This document shows positions 35,656-45,038 of a stretch of DNA of 64,000 nucleotides, piece after piece. The stretch lies in contig NZ_KI912472.1 in the NCBI RefSeq assembly GCF_000518685.1, positions 110,743-174,742 on the forward strand, in the 5' to 3' direction. The DNA is from Eubacterium xylanophilum ATCC 35991. GTDB lineage: Bacteria; Bacillota; Clostridia; Lachnospirales; Lachnospiraceae. Positions within the stretch are counted from its first letter, which is position 1. The number at the start of each line of letters is the position of its first letter. The position numbers were made by a program, and so were the translations under genes. The notes beneath the pieces were generated by a model. The model had not been told where the DNA came from. It made no database searches and saw only the letters and a list, made by a program, of their open reading frames with translations.

Positions 35656-36675
35656 TTATCTATTGGAGTACATCTCCTCATAATACTTTTGATACTCACC
35701 ACTGATGATATCTTTCCACCAATCTTCATTGTCTAAGTACCACTTAATAGTCTTCTTGATTCCATCTTCAAACTTCGTCTCAGGCAACCATCCAAGCTCG
35801 CTGTGAATCTTGGTTGGATCAATGGCATATCTCATGTCATGTCCTTTTCTGTCAGTAACATGCTTTATCAAGCTCTCCGGCTTTCCAAGCTCTGCGCATA
35901 TAATCTTTACAATATCGATATTTTTCTTCTCATTGTGACCACCGATATTATAGACTTCTCCAATTCTACCCTTCTGTAAAATCAGATCGATAGCTTTGCA
36001 GTGATCCTCCACATATAGCCAATCTCTGACATTCTCACCAGCTCCATATACAGGCAAATCCTTGTCATGGAGAGCGTTGATAATCATCAAAGGTATCAAC
36101 TTCTCCGGGAAGTGATATGGTCCATAGTTATTAGAACAACGACTGATAGTCACAGGTAAGCCATAAGTTCTATGATATGCCAAAACCAACAAATCAGCCC
36201 CTGCCTTTGATGAGCTATATGGACTACTTGTGTGAATTGGAGTCTCCTCCGTAAAGAAAAGATCCGGTCTGTCAAGTGGCAAATCACCATATACTTCGTC
36301 TGTTGAAACCTGATGATATCTGCCTACATTGTACTTGATACAAGCATCCATGAGAATTGAAGTTCCCATGATATTGGTCTCGAGGAAGATGCTTGGATTC
36401 TCAATAGATCTGTCAACATGACTCTCTGCCGCAAAGTTGATTACAACATCCGGTTTCTCCTCCTCAAACAGCTTATAAACCGCATCTCTATCTCTAATAT
36501 CTATTTTTTCAAATCTAAAATTTTCCTTGTCCATTACAGATTTTAAAGTAGACAAATTTCCCGCATAAGTAAGACTATCAATGCATACAAGTCTGTCATC
36601 AGGGTACTTATCCATCATATGAAATATAAAATTACTACCAATAAAACCTGCCCCACCTGTTACTACTCTTATCAT
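35656..36675 (-). CDS. rfbB: dTDP-glucose 4,6-dehydratase
   Basis: NAD-dependent SDR enzyme converting dTDP-glucose to dTDP-4-keto-6-deoxyglucose. In its 339 residues, the start MIRVVTGGAGFIGSNF holds the Rossmann motif, STDEVYGD (about 125-132) holds the dehydration Asp/Glu pair, and TSPYSSSKAGADLL (about 150) holds YxxxK. NNYGPYHFPEKLIPL (about 187) is family-diagnostic. I chose ATG at 36675, with AGGCGG 8 nt upstream, over a GTG three codons earlier. It starts 12 bp after rfbA. Confidence 0.96.
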   Translation of the reverse strand: MIRVVTGGAGFIGSNFIFHMMDKYPDDRLVCIDSLTYAGNLSTLKSVMDKENFRFEKIDIRDRDAVYKLFEEEKPDVVINFAAESHVDRSIENPSIFLETNIMGTSILMDACIKYNVGRYHQVSTDEVYGDLPLDRPDLFFTEETPIHTSSPYSSSKAGADLLVLAYHRTYGLPVTISRCSNNYGPYHFPEKLIPLMIINALHDKDLPVYGAGENVRDWLYVEDHCKAIDLILQKGRIGEVYNIGGHNEKKNIDIVKIICAELGKPESLIKHVTDRKGHDMRYAIDPTKIHSELGWLPETKFEDGIKKTIKWYLDNEDWWKDIISGEYQKYYEEMYSNR

Positions 36676-36687
36676 ATTTTGCACCGC

Positions 36688-37575
36688 CTATTCCTGATAT
36701 TTTCCATCAATTACGTCCTTTAAATATTGGCCATATTGATTCTTCTTCAACAATTCATATACTTCGAGAATTTCCTCTTTGGAAATCCACCCCTTGAGGT
36801 AAGCAATTTCCTCCAAACAAGCAATTTTTCTATGCTGATGATTCTCGATTGTACTGACAAAGTTCGTTGCCTCCACCAAGCTGTCATGTGTACCTGTGTC
36901 AAGCCATGTAAATCCCTGCCCGAGAATCTCAACATTGAGTTTATCCTTTTCGAGATAAATCTTATTGATGTCCGTGATTTCAAGCTCACCTCTGGCACTT
37001 GGCTTTAAATTCTTGGCATACTCAACAACATCATTGTCGTAAAAGTAAATTCCGGTCACGCAGTAATTGCTTTTAGGATGTTCCGGTTTCTCCTCTATGG
37101 ATATAGCCTTACCATTCTCATCAAACTCAACTATACCAAATCTCTCCGGATCATCGACATAGTAGCCAAATACTGTAGCACCTTTGCCAGTTTCAGCATT
37201 CTCGATGGCATTCTCAAGGCGCTTTGCAAGTCCACTTCCATCAAAAATATTGTCTCCGAGGATCATGGCAACAGAATCATCGCCCACAAAATCCTCACCT
37301 ATTATAAAGGCCTGAGCAAGTCCATCTGGGCTCTCCTGAACCTTATAACTAAGGGAGATACCAAACTGATGTCCATCTCCCAATAACTCCTCAAATCTAG
37401 GAGTATCCTGTGGAGTTGATATTATCAAAATATCTCTTATTCCGGCTTTCATAAATACTGAAAGCGGATAGTAAATCATAGGTTTATCATATATAGGCAA
37501 CAACTGTTTTGATGTCACCATAGTCAGCGGATACAATCTCGTACCGGATCCTCCCGCAAGTATAATACCTTTCAT
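36688..37575 (-). CDS. rfbA: Glucose-1-phosphate thymidylyltransferase
   Basis: Nucleotidyltransferase making dTDP-glucose from glucose-1-phosphate and dTTP, the entry to dTDP-rhamnose. Its 295 residues start [18 protein letters not shown] (nucleotide loop), continue with [18 protein letters not shown], and carry the Mg-binding ILGDNIFDG (about 105-113) and [15 protein letters not shown] (about 220-234). It lies 14 bp after the BY-kinase gene, so precursor synthesis and chain-length control share a transcript. Confidence 0.96.
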   Translation of the reverse strand: MKGIILAGGSGTRLYPLTMVTSKQLLPIYDKPMIYYPLSVFMKAGIRDILIISTPQDTPRFEELLGDGHQFGISLSYKVQESPDGLAQAFIIGEDFVGDDSVAMILGDNIFDGSGLAKRLENAIENAETGKGATVFGYYVDDPERFGIVEFDENGKAISIEEKPEHPKSNYCVTGIYFYDNDVVEYAKNLKPSARGELEITDINKIYLEKDKLNVEILGQGFTWLDTGTHDSLVEATNFVSTIENHQHRKIACLEEIAYLKGWISKEEILEVYELLKKNQYGQYLKDVIDGKYQE

Positions 37576-37589
37576 AAATACTATTTACC

Positions 37590-38402
37590 TTAACCTTCCT
37601 GTTTTCTCGCGAAAAACTTTTTCTTCTTAGCACTCTTATCTTTGTTCTTATCACTGCTATAATAATCTCCATAATTGGAGTAATATCCTTTGTAATATCC
37701 CTTGTAATAACCTTTGTATTTGCCATATCCATAGCCCTTACCGGTTCCAACAGGGACTTTATTAAGTACAGTTCCGAGAATCCTGCACTCGGCAGTTTCA
37801 AGCTGTTTCTTGACACTTTGCGCGAACTTATAACTAATCTTATTATTCTCGATAATTACAACCGCTCCATCACATACTGTAGATACAATAGCGCCATCAA
37901 TAACACTTCCAAGAGGAGGTGCATCAATGATAATATAGTCATAGGAAGCGCGACACTTTGAAACCATATCTTCAAAGTACTTGTTGCCGAGAAGCTCTGT
38001 CGGATTTGGTACAACAGGACCTGAAAAAACTATATCAAATCTCTCTATATCTGTTTCACAGATTACATCCTCAAGGGATGCCTGACCCGTCAAATAGTGA
38101 CTAAGTCCGAGTATCTCTTGCTTTTTCTTATTTTTATTATTTTCCTGAATACTTACTCCATGTCTTCCCAGAAGCACTGACTTTCTTATGTCTGCATCGA
38201 GAAAAAGAACCCTCTTCTCATCTTCCGCTAAAAGTCTGCAAAGATTGAAGCCAATGGTACTCTTTCCTTCATTAGGTGTGCAGCTTGTAAGCATTACTAC
38301 CTTTATGTCATCTCCACAAAACTGAAGATTAGTTCTCAATGTATTGTAACTTTCTCTCAAAGCATAGTCAAGCTTTGTAACTTTTTCAAACTTAATTCTC
38401 AT
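37590..38402 (-). CDS. CpsD/CapB-type bacterial tyrosine kinase
   Basis: Cytoplasmic BY-kinase of 270 residues that works with a CpsC-type membrane adaptor to control polysaccharide polymerisation. Walker A is CTPNEGKST (residues 41-49), Walker A' is VLFLDADIRKS (about 70-80), and Walker B-like YIIIDAPPLGS is near 154-164. The C-terminal tail (about 226-256) has a dense tyrosine cluster with repeated GYYK units, the autophosphorylation site of the family. It starts 11 nt inside the end of the adaptor gene, with GGAGG upstream. Confidence 0.93.
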   Translation of the reverse strand: MRIKFEKVTKLDYALRESYNTLRTNLQFCGDDIKVVMLTSCTPNEGKSTIGFNLCRLLAEDEKRVLFLDADIRKSVLLGRHGVSIQENNKNKKKQEILGLSHYLTGQASLEDVICETDIERFDIVFSGPVVPNPTELLGNKYFEDMVSKCRASYDYIIIDAPPLGSVIDGAIVSTVCDGAVVIIENNKISYKFAQSVKKQLETAECRILGTVLNKVPVGTGKGYGYGKYKGYYKGYYKGYYSNYGDYYSSDKNKDKSAKKKKFFARKQEG

Positions 38403-39105
38403 CTACTGTTTCCTCCTTATATGGGATTGTTGCAAGTGTATTGATTCCTAAGTATTTCTCAATGTCCTCAGAAGACTTAATGGTATCATCCATTATAAAT
38501 CTCACTATAAAGAATCCACATACAAGAACAAACATGATTATACCGCCAATCGCTGCATTTTTAACATTGCTTGGCGCAATCTTAATAGGATTGGCATAAC
38601 CTTTTTCAATTATATTAGGTTCATCCTGTGCCATTACCTTGGATATACTGGTCTGTGCCACCTTAGCTATTTCATCTACTATCTTCTTTGCCATTTCAGG
38701 TGATGTATATGTCACAGTGATTGCCAGGATTCGCGTATCTGTTGGATTTTCTACAGCAATCTTAGGAAGCAAAGACTCATAAGTTTCCGAATAAGGCTCC
38801 TTATCAAGTCCAAGGTTATCTATAACCTTTTCTACAACCGGTCTGCTGTTAATAAGTTCCATATAATCAGTTGTAAGAGATGTTCCAATCTGAAGATCTG
38901 CAATACTTGTAATTGAAGTTGACTTAGACAATACATACAGCTTAGATGTCGATGCAAACTGCTCCGTCAAACAAAACTTACTCACGCAAAATGTTCCGAT
39001 GGCCGCAATAACTGCCAATGCAATGATTATCACTGCTCTCGATTTAAGAAGAAAGAAAATCTCCATTAAATCAATTTCAATTTCTTCATTAGTATTATCA
39101 CTCAT
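38392..39105 (-). CDS. CpsC/Wzz-type chain-length determinant and kinase activator
   Basis: Membrane adaptor of 237 residues with two membrane helices (about 25-45, AVIIIALAVIAAIGTFCV, and about 176-198, AAIGGIIMFVLVCGFFIV) flanking an extracytoplasmic domain. After the first helix it has EQFASTSKLYV, typical of the Wzz superfamily. The second helix is followed by a short cytoplasmic tail (KSSEDIEKYLGINTLATIPYKEE) that activates CpsD-like kinases. It is separate from, but overlaps, the kinase gene, as in Gram-positive capsule systems. Confidence 0.92.
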   Translation of the reverse strand: MSDNTNEEIEIDLMEIFFLLKSRAVIIIALAVIAAIGTFCVSKFCLTEQFASTSKLYVLSKSTSITSIADLQIGTSLTTDYMELINSRPVVEKVIDNLGLDKEPYSETYESLLPKIAVENPTDTRILAITVTYTSPEMAKKIVDEIAKVAQTSISKVMAQDEPNIIEKGYANPIKIAPSNVKNAAIGGIIMFVLVCGFFIVRFIMDDTIKSSEDIEKYLGINTLATIPYKEETVDEN

Positions 39106-39141
39106 GTTTATCTAATCCTTTCATGCTATTTATTATGTGTT

Positions 39142-40656
39142 CTATAGAACCTTATCATTGATAATCTTATCAAAATTCCTATGAGTTATCATTCTAACTC
39201 GGTGCTCAGTCACTCCATCCTCAAGCATCTCAGATAATGCATGATGGATATTAGGGACTCTCCTCTTCGTGTCATGGGCGTCCGTTCCTAAGAAATGTAC
39301 AAGATGTAATCTAACCATCTTTCGACAAAATCTTGCTCGCTTGTCTGCCCCAATAAAAGATGAATAATTAATCTGCATTCCAACACCCAAACCATGGATT
39401 TCTCTCACTCTCTCCTCTTTAAATAAGAGACATTCATATCTCTCATAGTGAGCAAGAATTGGAATATATGAATTTTGTACAAACTGCTTTAAAGCATTAT
39501 ACAATTCATTATAAGATACATTGATATTAAATTCAACTAAAACATAACGACTATCTCCCATAGTAAGGGCTTTGCCTTCATTTACCTCTCTCACAACACC
39601 CTCTCTGTAGAGAATCTCATTTCCGAGATATAATGTTATGTCATCACCGAATTTATCCATAACTTTTTTCTTTAAATCCTTGAAAATAGTCTGCAACTCC
39701 TCTGCGTTGCACTTGTTTCTTCCGGGTATATAATGCGGTGTCAGGAATATCTTTCTAAAACCTTTTTCATATGCCATAGTGATGAGAGATATAGCTTCAC
39801 CCATACTCTGTGCACCATCATCAACTCCCGGCAGCATATGAGAATGTACGTCACTGAATCCCCCGATTGCACTACATATGTCTTGTATGATTTGCTCTGA
39901 ATTCACGGTTTTATCTCTCTTAGTCCTAGAGAAATACCTCCATATGACAATAATCGCAATAATCAATAGTATTAAAATCACAATACCTATTATCACAGGA
40001 TCCACTGCCGGCCCCACCGGATCCATGACAGGCGAATCTGTCGGTTCCGGATTGACATAAGGTTTTTCCGAATCCTCTTTCCCGGGCGAATCTGTAACAA
40101 TTGAAACCTCAGACTTCGGTTTCTCAGTGCTTAAATCCTGCTTTTCAGGCTCCGATGTATTGGAAGCTGTAGAGCTATCCTCATCTCCTAAGCCACCACT
40201 GCCTTTATTGTTATCAGATTGCTGGGCTTTCTGATTCTCACTATCCTTATTATCTTCACTATCCTCATTCAGAATATCATCAAGTGATATCCCACTTTTT
40301 TTCTTCTTAGGCTTGACCGATGCTCCCTCGCCATCGACAGGCTCCAGATATCCTTCATCCACTCCTGTCTTAACATTGGAATATATATTATCTATAGCCT
40401 CAGATGCCTGGCTTGCATCTAAATCCACTTTATCTTCAGAGAGCTTGGCGCGAAGTTTTGACAAATATTCCGCCTTAGCCTTATATGTCACACCCTCATA
40501 TTCAAACGAACCACTAGCTGCTGATATAACTCTTTCTTCTTCACTATTAATATTTCCTGCAGCAAATATAGAAATATCAGAGGGAATGAATAATGAGACA
40601 AAAGCAAAAATAATAATTACTATTATTCTATATCCTTTTTTCATATTTCCACTCAT
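39142..40656 (-). CDS. Membrane-anchored CpsB/YwqE-type PHP phosphatase with extracellular region
   Basis: Unusual 504-residue fusion. A signal/anchor helix (about 8-32) is followed by a roughly 190-residue region predicted outside the cell. That region holds a short YEGVTYKAKAEYLSKLRAKL segment and a Ser/Asp/Pro-rich linker. A second helix (about 220-240) leads to a cytoplasmic PHP-type phosphotyrosine phosphatase. Metal-ligand motifs are DVHSHMLPGVDDG (about 269), FLTPHYIP, LGNEILY, ILAHYERY and LGTDAHD. Classical CpsB/YwqE proteins are soluble and about 250 residues. Partner: the BY-kinase downstream. The start at 40656 is 2 nt after the preceding stop; an ATG four codons later is also possible. 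Confidence 0.88.
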   Translation of the reverse strand: MSGNMKKGYRIIVIIIFAFVSLFIPSDISIFAAGNINSEEERVISAASGSFEYEGVTYKAKAEYLSKLRAKLSEDKVDLDASQASEAIDNIYSNVKTGVDEGYLEPVDGEGASVKPKKKKSGISLDDILNEDSEDNKDSENQKAQQSDNNKGSGGLGDEDSSTASNTSEPEKQDLSTEKPKSEVSIVTDSPGKEDSEKPYVNPEPTDSPVMDPVGPAVDPVIIGIVILILLIIAIIVIWRYFSRTKRDKTVNSEQIIQDICSAIGGFSDVHSHMLPGVDDGAQSMGEAISLITMAYEKGFRKIFLTPHYIPGRNKCNAEELQTIFKDLKKKVMDKFGDDITLYLGNEILYREGVVREVNEGKALTMGDSRYVLVEFNINVSYNELYNALKQFVQNSYIPILAHYERYECLLFKEERVREIHGLGVGMQINYSSFIGADKRARFCRKMVRLHLVHFLGTDAHDTKRRVPNIHHALSEMLEDGVTEHRVRMITHRNFDKIINDKVL

Positions 40657-40658
40657 TT

Positions 40659-41777
40659 CTATGTAATACTAAATATATCTCTAGTATCTCCTTCGAATAC
40701 TATTAATCCATAATTTGAACCAAAATATGGATCTTTAAAATACGCTCTCAGCGTATATGTTATGCCTTTCAAATTATCTGTAATTGTTGTTATATTAGTA
40801 CCCATCTCCTTAACAACAGTTATCCTTTTGTCTCCGGAAGATTGTTTGAGACCTTTATCTGTGCTTGATAAACCAACAAGCATAGTCTTCACCTTGTCAT
40901 TGGACTGAAAAACTCTTCCATCATATATTAATGAAGATGTACAAACTGCAGATCTGTTGATTAGATAAGCAGTTCCAAGCTTTCCGGTATCTTTGTCTGT
41001 AACAAGAAATACTGTAGCCACTGACTGAGTATCCGGAACTGAAGCAGGGATCTCAACCTTATTCTCTTCCTTACCGCCAACTCCCGATTCAGAAGAGTCA
41101 GTATCGGGTTTTGGTGTACTGTGCCCTGGGGTTGCAGTACTCTGTTGATCTGCTATTACATATTCCGGCTGCTTCACGACTAGCTGTTCTGTAACAACTA
41201 CAACAACTTTTTTGGTCTTTTTCTTACCACTGGAAGTTGTAGCTTTTGATGTAACGCTAATTGTCGTTTCGCCTTTTGCTTTCGCTGTGATTTTTCCATT
41301 TTTATCGACAGATGCAACATTAGGATTGGCGGATTTAAACTTCGCTCCACCATATAAAACATTGCCCGGCGATACTCTATACTTAATTATCGATGTATTC
41401 CCCTTGGAAAGGGTAACTACACTCGCTGATGTCACTTTCAAATTTTTCATATAACAGCCAACTTTAATCTTGTACCTAGCCACCGTCTTTTTCTTTTTCT
41501 TAACGGTAATTATGGCCTTTCCACACTTCTTGGCTTTTACAATTCCTTTTTTGCTTACAACAGCAATTTTCTTATTGGAAGTTTTAAATGAATACTTCTT
41601 TGGTTTATTTATATCTATCTTATATTTTGATCCCTTGTAAATACTTATATTCTTATTATTTATCTTATTATTGGATGCAGCACTTACATTTCCCGCCACA
41701 GACGAGACTGCAAGCGACGCCAAACACAACGCTGTCGTCATCTTATACGAAAGCTTTAAAGAAAGTTCTCTTGTCAT
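40659..41777 (-). CDS. Secreted protein with two Ig-like (Big2-type) modules, head of polysaccharide operon
   Basis: Exported protein of 372 residues. A signal peptide (about 1-34, ending VSSVAGNVSA) is followed by a lysine-rich Ig-like module (about 45-105, with KYSFKTSNKKIAVVSKKGIVKAKKCGKAIITVK) and a second, more typical Big2 module (about 110-195, with FKSANPNVASVDKNGKITAKAKGETTISV). A Pro/Ser linker (about 210-245) leads to a C-terminal region of about 120 residues that I do not recognise (VATVFLVTDKDTGKLGTAYLINRSAVC and following). ATG at 41777 has GGAG 7 nt upstream. Position first in the operon suggests a surface partner of polysaccharide assembly (inference). Confidence 0.65.
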   Translation of the reverse strand: MTRELSLKLSYKMTTALCLASLAVSSVAGNVSAASNNKINNKNISIYKGSKYKIDINKPKKYSFKTSNKKIAVVSKKGIVKAKKCGKAIITVKKKKKTVARYKIKVGCYMKNLKVTSASVVTLSKGNTSIIKYRVSPGNVLYGGAKFKSANPNVASVDKNGKITAKAKGETTISVTSKATTSSGKKKTKKVVVVVTEQLVVKQPEYVIADQQSTATPGHSTPKPDTDSSESGVGGKEENKVEIPASVPDTQSVATVFLVTDKDTGKLGTAYLINRSAVCTSSLIYDGRVFQSNDKVKTMLVGLSSTDKGLKQSSGDKRITVVKEMGTNITTITDNLKGITYTLRAYFKDPYFGSNYGLIVFEGDTRDIFSIT

Positions 41778-41833
41778 CATAATTCTCCATTATCATACTT
41801 AGTCATGTCATATAGATTGTCTGTTATCAAAAC

Positions 41834-41866
41834 ACAGTGGCGCATGGCATAGCCATGAGCCACTGT
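41834..41866 (-). terminator. Terminator after the 979-residue secreted protein
   Basis: Outer arms ACAGTGGC / GCCACTGT (41834-41841 and 41859-41866) and inner arms CATGGC / GCCATG make one long hairpin, followed on the minus strand by GTTTTGA. Confidence 0.8.
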
Positions 41867-41907
41867 ATATAATAAGTCTAGTTGAAGACTCTACTAGTTA
41901 CAAATAT

Positions 41908-44847
41908 TTATCTAGCCTCAGATACTGAAATCTTCTTGTCTGCAATTAACTTAGCTACATCACTATCTTTTGTCATTACATAGAAGTATGCTGGATTACT
42001 CTTATTTGGAGCTACATATGCGTAAACTACAGATGGATCATTGGAGAACTGGACTGCTCCTCCACCAACTGCAATATTAAACTCTGTACCATCAAACTTG
42101 ATATTTGATGCATACATATCCTCAACCTTTTCAAATGTAGCGTCATACTTCTCTGTAGACTCAAGTTGAACAGGTTTAACTTCAGAATCTGTCTCTGACA
42201 CTGAATACTTGTTAATATTAACATTGTATGTATTCTCTGTGTCAGTCTTCTTAACTGTTACTACATAGTATCCTGAATAATCATGCTCAAGAGCAGTAAC
42301 GTCACCAGTCTTCTTGATGTAAACATTCTTTGTCTGACCTGACTTATCATTAGTATTATTAGTTACCTTGACATAGAATCCGCCCATGTTAGCGACTTCT
42401 CTAGTATCAATTGCAACCCATTTATCATAGAACTCATCAGGATTCTTGACATTTGCCACACCCTCAAGTGATGAAAGCTGTGTATCATCAAGAGTCACTC
42501 TTGTTCCATCAATGTCAAAGTTCATTCCGATTGCATCAGCTGACTCCTTGAGTTCGTATAGAGCTATAAAATCACCAGTTACTTCTGGCTCAATTGCTGG
42601 ACCAGCATTGTCTACAACTGTCTCGATCGCAATCTTGTTTACATTGAGTGTGAGCTTGTTGCCATCAACCATTTCTTCACTGTTCTGAAGGACGATCTGA
42701 ATCTTGCTTAGGTCTACAACACCTTTTTCCTTTGCAATATCAATTACAAAGCCATCTGCAGAAGTAAGTGCTGCATTTCTAACATTGTACTTACTTGCAA
42801 CAGTTTCACCATTATAGGTAACTACAGCCTGAGCTGTACCCCAATCATCTGGGCCCTTAGTCTTTGTATTTCCAGTAAATGTTCCGAACAAGGCAATCTT
42901 AGTAACTGTACCTGGTTTAACATCAAGTTTACTGAAATCGATACCTGAAAGTGGTGCCCATCCATTGTAATTTGGCTTAGGTCCTTCGATAAGGGCAGAT
43001 GCTTCAACATCATTAGTTGTCACACCGCCTACAACAGGTGTAGGGATTGCAACTCCCATCTCCTGTGGCTTAATGTCATCTGGAGCTGGTGTAACGATGT
43101 TCTCTTTCTTGATGAACTTGATGCTCTTGATTACATAATCTACCTTAGACCAATCATCTGCACCTTCTGGTTCCCCAGTTTCTTCATCAATAGGACCAGC
43201 ATTCTCATCATAGATTCCTTCAGGCTTGCCATTTACTCCAAATGTTACATAACCACCCTTAAGTGTTGCTGGTTTTATTTTGCTAAGATCCATAACTAAA
43301 GTTTCTTCGCCCTTAATTGTACCAACTCCACCTGGCTCTCTGTCTGTGAATGAACCATTATAGAATGGATAGTTGTCGTAGAGAGAATTCTGCCAATAGT
43401 CAGGATCTGTCAAATCAATATCTGCATTGAAGATAGAGAATGACAACTGATTTGGAACATTTGCAACCATCTCTACTTTTTCGTAATCGTTGATATTGAA
43501 GTCATCAGGAAGTTTGTAGATAACTCTCTGATAATTTCCTGTAAAGTCAGGTCTGATACCACCATCAACTTTCTTAACTGCAGTAAATCCTGCAATATCT
43601 GCTGCAGCTGCAACATTGAATGTGTAGTCTCCATCTGTAACAGGAGCCATTGTCTCTGAAGAAGGTGCTGGTGTAGGAGTCTCTGTCTCTTCTGGCTCAT
43701 CTTCAAGACTGTTGCTGAATTTGATGCTATAAAGTGTAGCTTCAGCTGGCTTGTATGGCTCTTCACCTGTATAATCACCAACATAGTCTGTTGCCTTAAT
43801 AAGGAATCCTACTGCTGTAGCCTTCTTAAGAGCTGAGAATGTATTATCGTCCACTGGGTAGATGTATGTTGTGGTTCCATCCTCGTTCTCTCTAGCTTCA
43901 ACCATTGTTCCCCATGTATCATGCTTATCCCAGTAATTTCCTGGATCTTCTCCACCTGAGAATGTAATCATAGATACTTCCATAGGCTTATTTTCAGAGT
44001 TGATTGAAGTCTCACTGAGCTTAATTTTAAGCTTAACATACTTATATCCCTCAAGACTTACCTTCTTCTTATCTGGTGAAAGGTAGAATACACATCCGTT
44101 GTTAAATACAGAACCTGTAACTACTCCCTCTTCATCAGCTGGCTTATCTGTCTTGAAGTTAACAGTTCCATCCTCGTTGAATGAAACCTGTCCATAATCA
44201 CCTGTTGTCTCCTTTCCAAATGTAACGACATTATCCTTTGTCAATTCAACTTTAGGTGCTGCTGTTACGGCTGGTGGCTTGCTTCCCTCTGGTGTTGGGG
44301 CTACAGTAGCCGTTGGAGTTGCTACAGGTGTAGTTACTGCAGTTGGAGCTGCTGTTGCTGCACTTGAAGCTGCTGCTGAAGCTGCTGCGCTTGCTGCTGC
44401 TGAAGGTGCTGCACTTGAAGCTGCTGCTGAAGCCGCTGCACTTGATGCAGGTGCTGCTGTCTTCGTAGCTGCCTTTGTAACCTTCTTAACCTTTACCTTG
44501 AGTTTAAGTTTAGTATACTTTTTCTTACCTTTAACTTTAACTCTGATTGTCACCTTAGTAGTGCCCTTTTTCTTACCTTTGACTTTAATGTTCAATGGTT
44601 TTTTCTTAGACCAACTAACTTTGGCAATCTTCTTTGACTTCTTTGTCTGCTTAATCTTTACCTTTTTGACTTTTTTCTTCTTTACGTTTTTAAGCTTAAC
44701 AGTCTTACTCTTACCAACTTTTACGGTAACAGTCTTCTTAGCAAGCTTAACCTTCTTTGCTGCATCAGCCACATCTGGATTAACAGATACAAGTGAAGCT
44801 GCAAGAGCGAACGCCAAAGAAGTTGCAACTAATTTTTTGTTGTTCAT
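41908..44847 (-). CDS. Large secreted protein with lysine-rich Ig-like N-terminus and Ala/Ser linker
   Basis: Exported protein of 979 residues. Signal peptide about 1-29 (ALAASLVSVNPDVADA), then a very basic Big2-like module (about 30-128, with VKLKNVKKKKVKKVKIKQTKKSKKIAKV), an Ala/Ser repeat linker with Thr/Pro end (about 130-195), and several beta-rich domains. Repeated segments such as GYKYVKLKIKLSE, DYEKVEMVANVPNQLSFSIF and VTKIALFGTF each appear to open a sugar-binding-like jelly roll, so tandem carbohydrate-binding modules are a fair guess. No catalytic motif or cell-wall sorting signal is seen. Start ATG follows AAAAGGAG. It has its own strong promoter and terminator. Confidence 0.65.
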   Translation of the reverse strand: MNNKKLVATSLAFALAASLVSVNPDVADAAKKVKLAKKTVTVKVGKSKTVKLKNVKKKKVKKVKIKQTKKSKKIAKVSWSKKKPLNIKVKGKKKGTTKVTIRVKVKGKKKYTKLKLKVKVKKVTKAATKTAAPASSAAASAAASSAAPSAAASAAASAAASSAATAAPTAVTTPVATPTATVAPTPEGSKPPAVTAAPKVELTKDNVVTFGKETTGDYGQVSFNEDGTVNFKTDKPADEEGVVTGSVFNNGCVFYLSPDKKKVSLEGYKYVKLKIKLSETSINSENKPMEVSMITFSGGEDPGNYWDKHDTWGTMVEARENEDGTTTYIYPVDDNTFSALKKATAVGFLIKATDYVGDYTGEEPYKPAEATLYSIKFSNSLEDEPEETETPTPAPSSETMAPVTDGDYTFNVAAAADIAGFTAVKKVDGGIRPDFTGNYQRVIYKLPDDFNINDYEKVEMVANVPNQLSFSIFNADIDLTDPDYWQNSLYDNYPFYNGSFTDREPGGVGTIKGEETLVMDLSKIKPATLKGGYVTFGVNGKPEGIYDENAGPIDEETGEPEGADDWSKVDYVIKSIKFIKKENIVTPAPDDIKPQEMGVAIPTPVVGGVTTNDVEASALIEGPKPNYNGWAPLSGIDFSKLDVKPGTVTKIALFGTFTGNTKTKGPDDWGTAQAVVTYNGETVASKYNVRNAALTSADGFVIDIAKEKGVVDLSKIQIVLQNSEEMVDGNKLTLNVNKIAIETVVDNAGPAIEPEVTGDFIALYELKESADAIGMNFDIDGTRVTLDDTQLSSLEGVANVKNPDEFYDKWVAIDTREVANMGGFYVKVTNNTNDKSGQTKNVYIKKTGDVTALEHDYSGYYVVTVKKTDTENTYNVNINKYSVSETDSEVKPVQLESTEKYDATFEKVEDMYASNIKFDGTEFNIAVGGGAVQFSNDPSVVYAYVAPNKSNPAYFYVMTKDSDVAKLIADKKISVSEAR

Positions 44848-44911
44848 AAATCTTCTCCTTTTCTACAATTTTTTTAGTATCTTTGTATACAAATATACAT
44901 CTACGTTTAAA

Positions 44912-44940
44912 ATTTTATCACAATAAAAAAATTATGTCAA
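44912..44940 (-). promoter_or_regulatory. Strong sigma-A promoter of the 979-residue secreted protein
   Basis: Minus strand: consensus -35 TTGACA (44935-44940), 17-bp spacer, -10 TAAAAT (44912-44917). The leader, about 60 nt, contains the perfect 12-bp palindrome TTTGTATACAAA (44882-44893), which could be an operator. Confidence 0.85.
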
Positions 44941-44962
44941 CTTTGTTTTGCTTAAAATACTA

Positions 44963-44992
44963 GCAATTTCGCCACATTTCGACGACAATTGC
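44963..44992 (-). terminator. Weak hairpin downstream of the long hisH-topB operon
   Basis: Arms with GCAATT / AATTGC at the base and CG pairs further in, followed on the minus strand by TAGTATTTTAAG. It lies about 47 bp past the stop of the last gene in the run and is the only candidate end signal there. Confidence 0.35.
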
Positions 44993-45038
44993 GGAATATT
45001 TTTCTTACAAATTAAAGTTGACATATTTATGACTTATT

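Noticed and set aside
44279..44926. Plus-strand frame of 215 residues rich in Ala and Phe/Leu
   Set aside because: Antisense reading of the Ala/Ser linker and lysine-rich module of the 979-residue protein. Composition is an artefact of that repeat.
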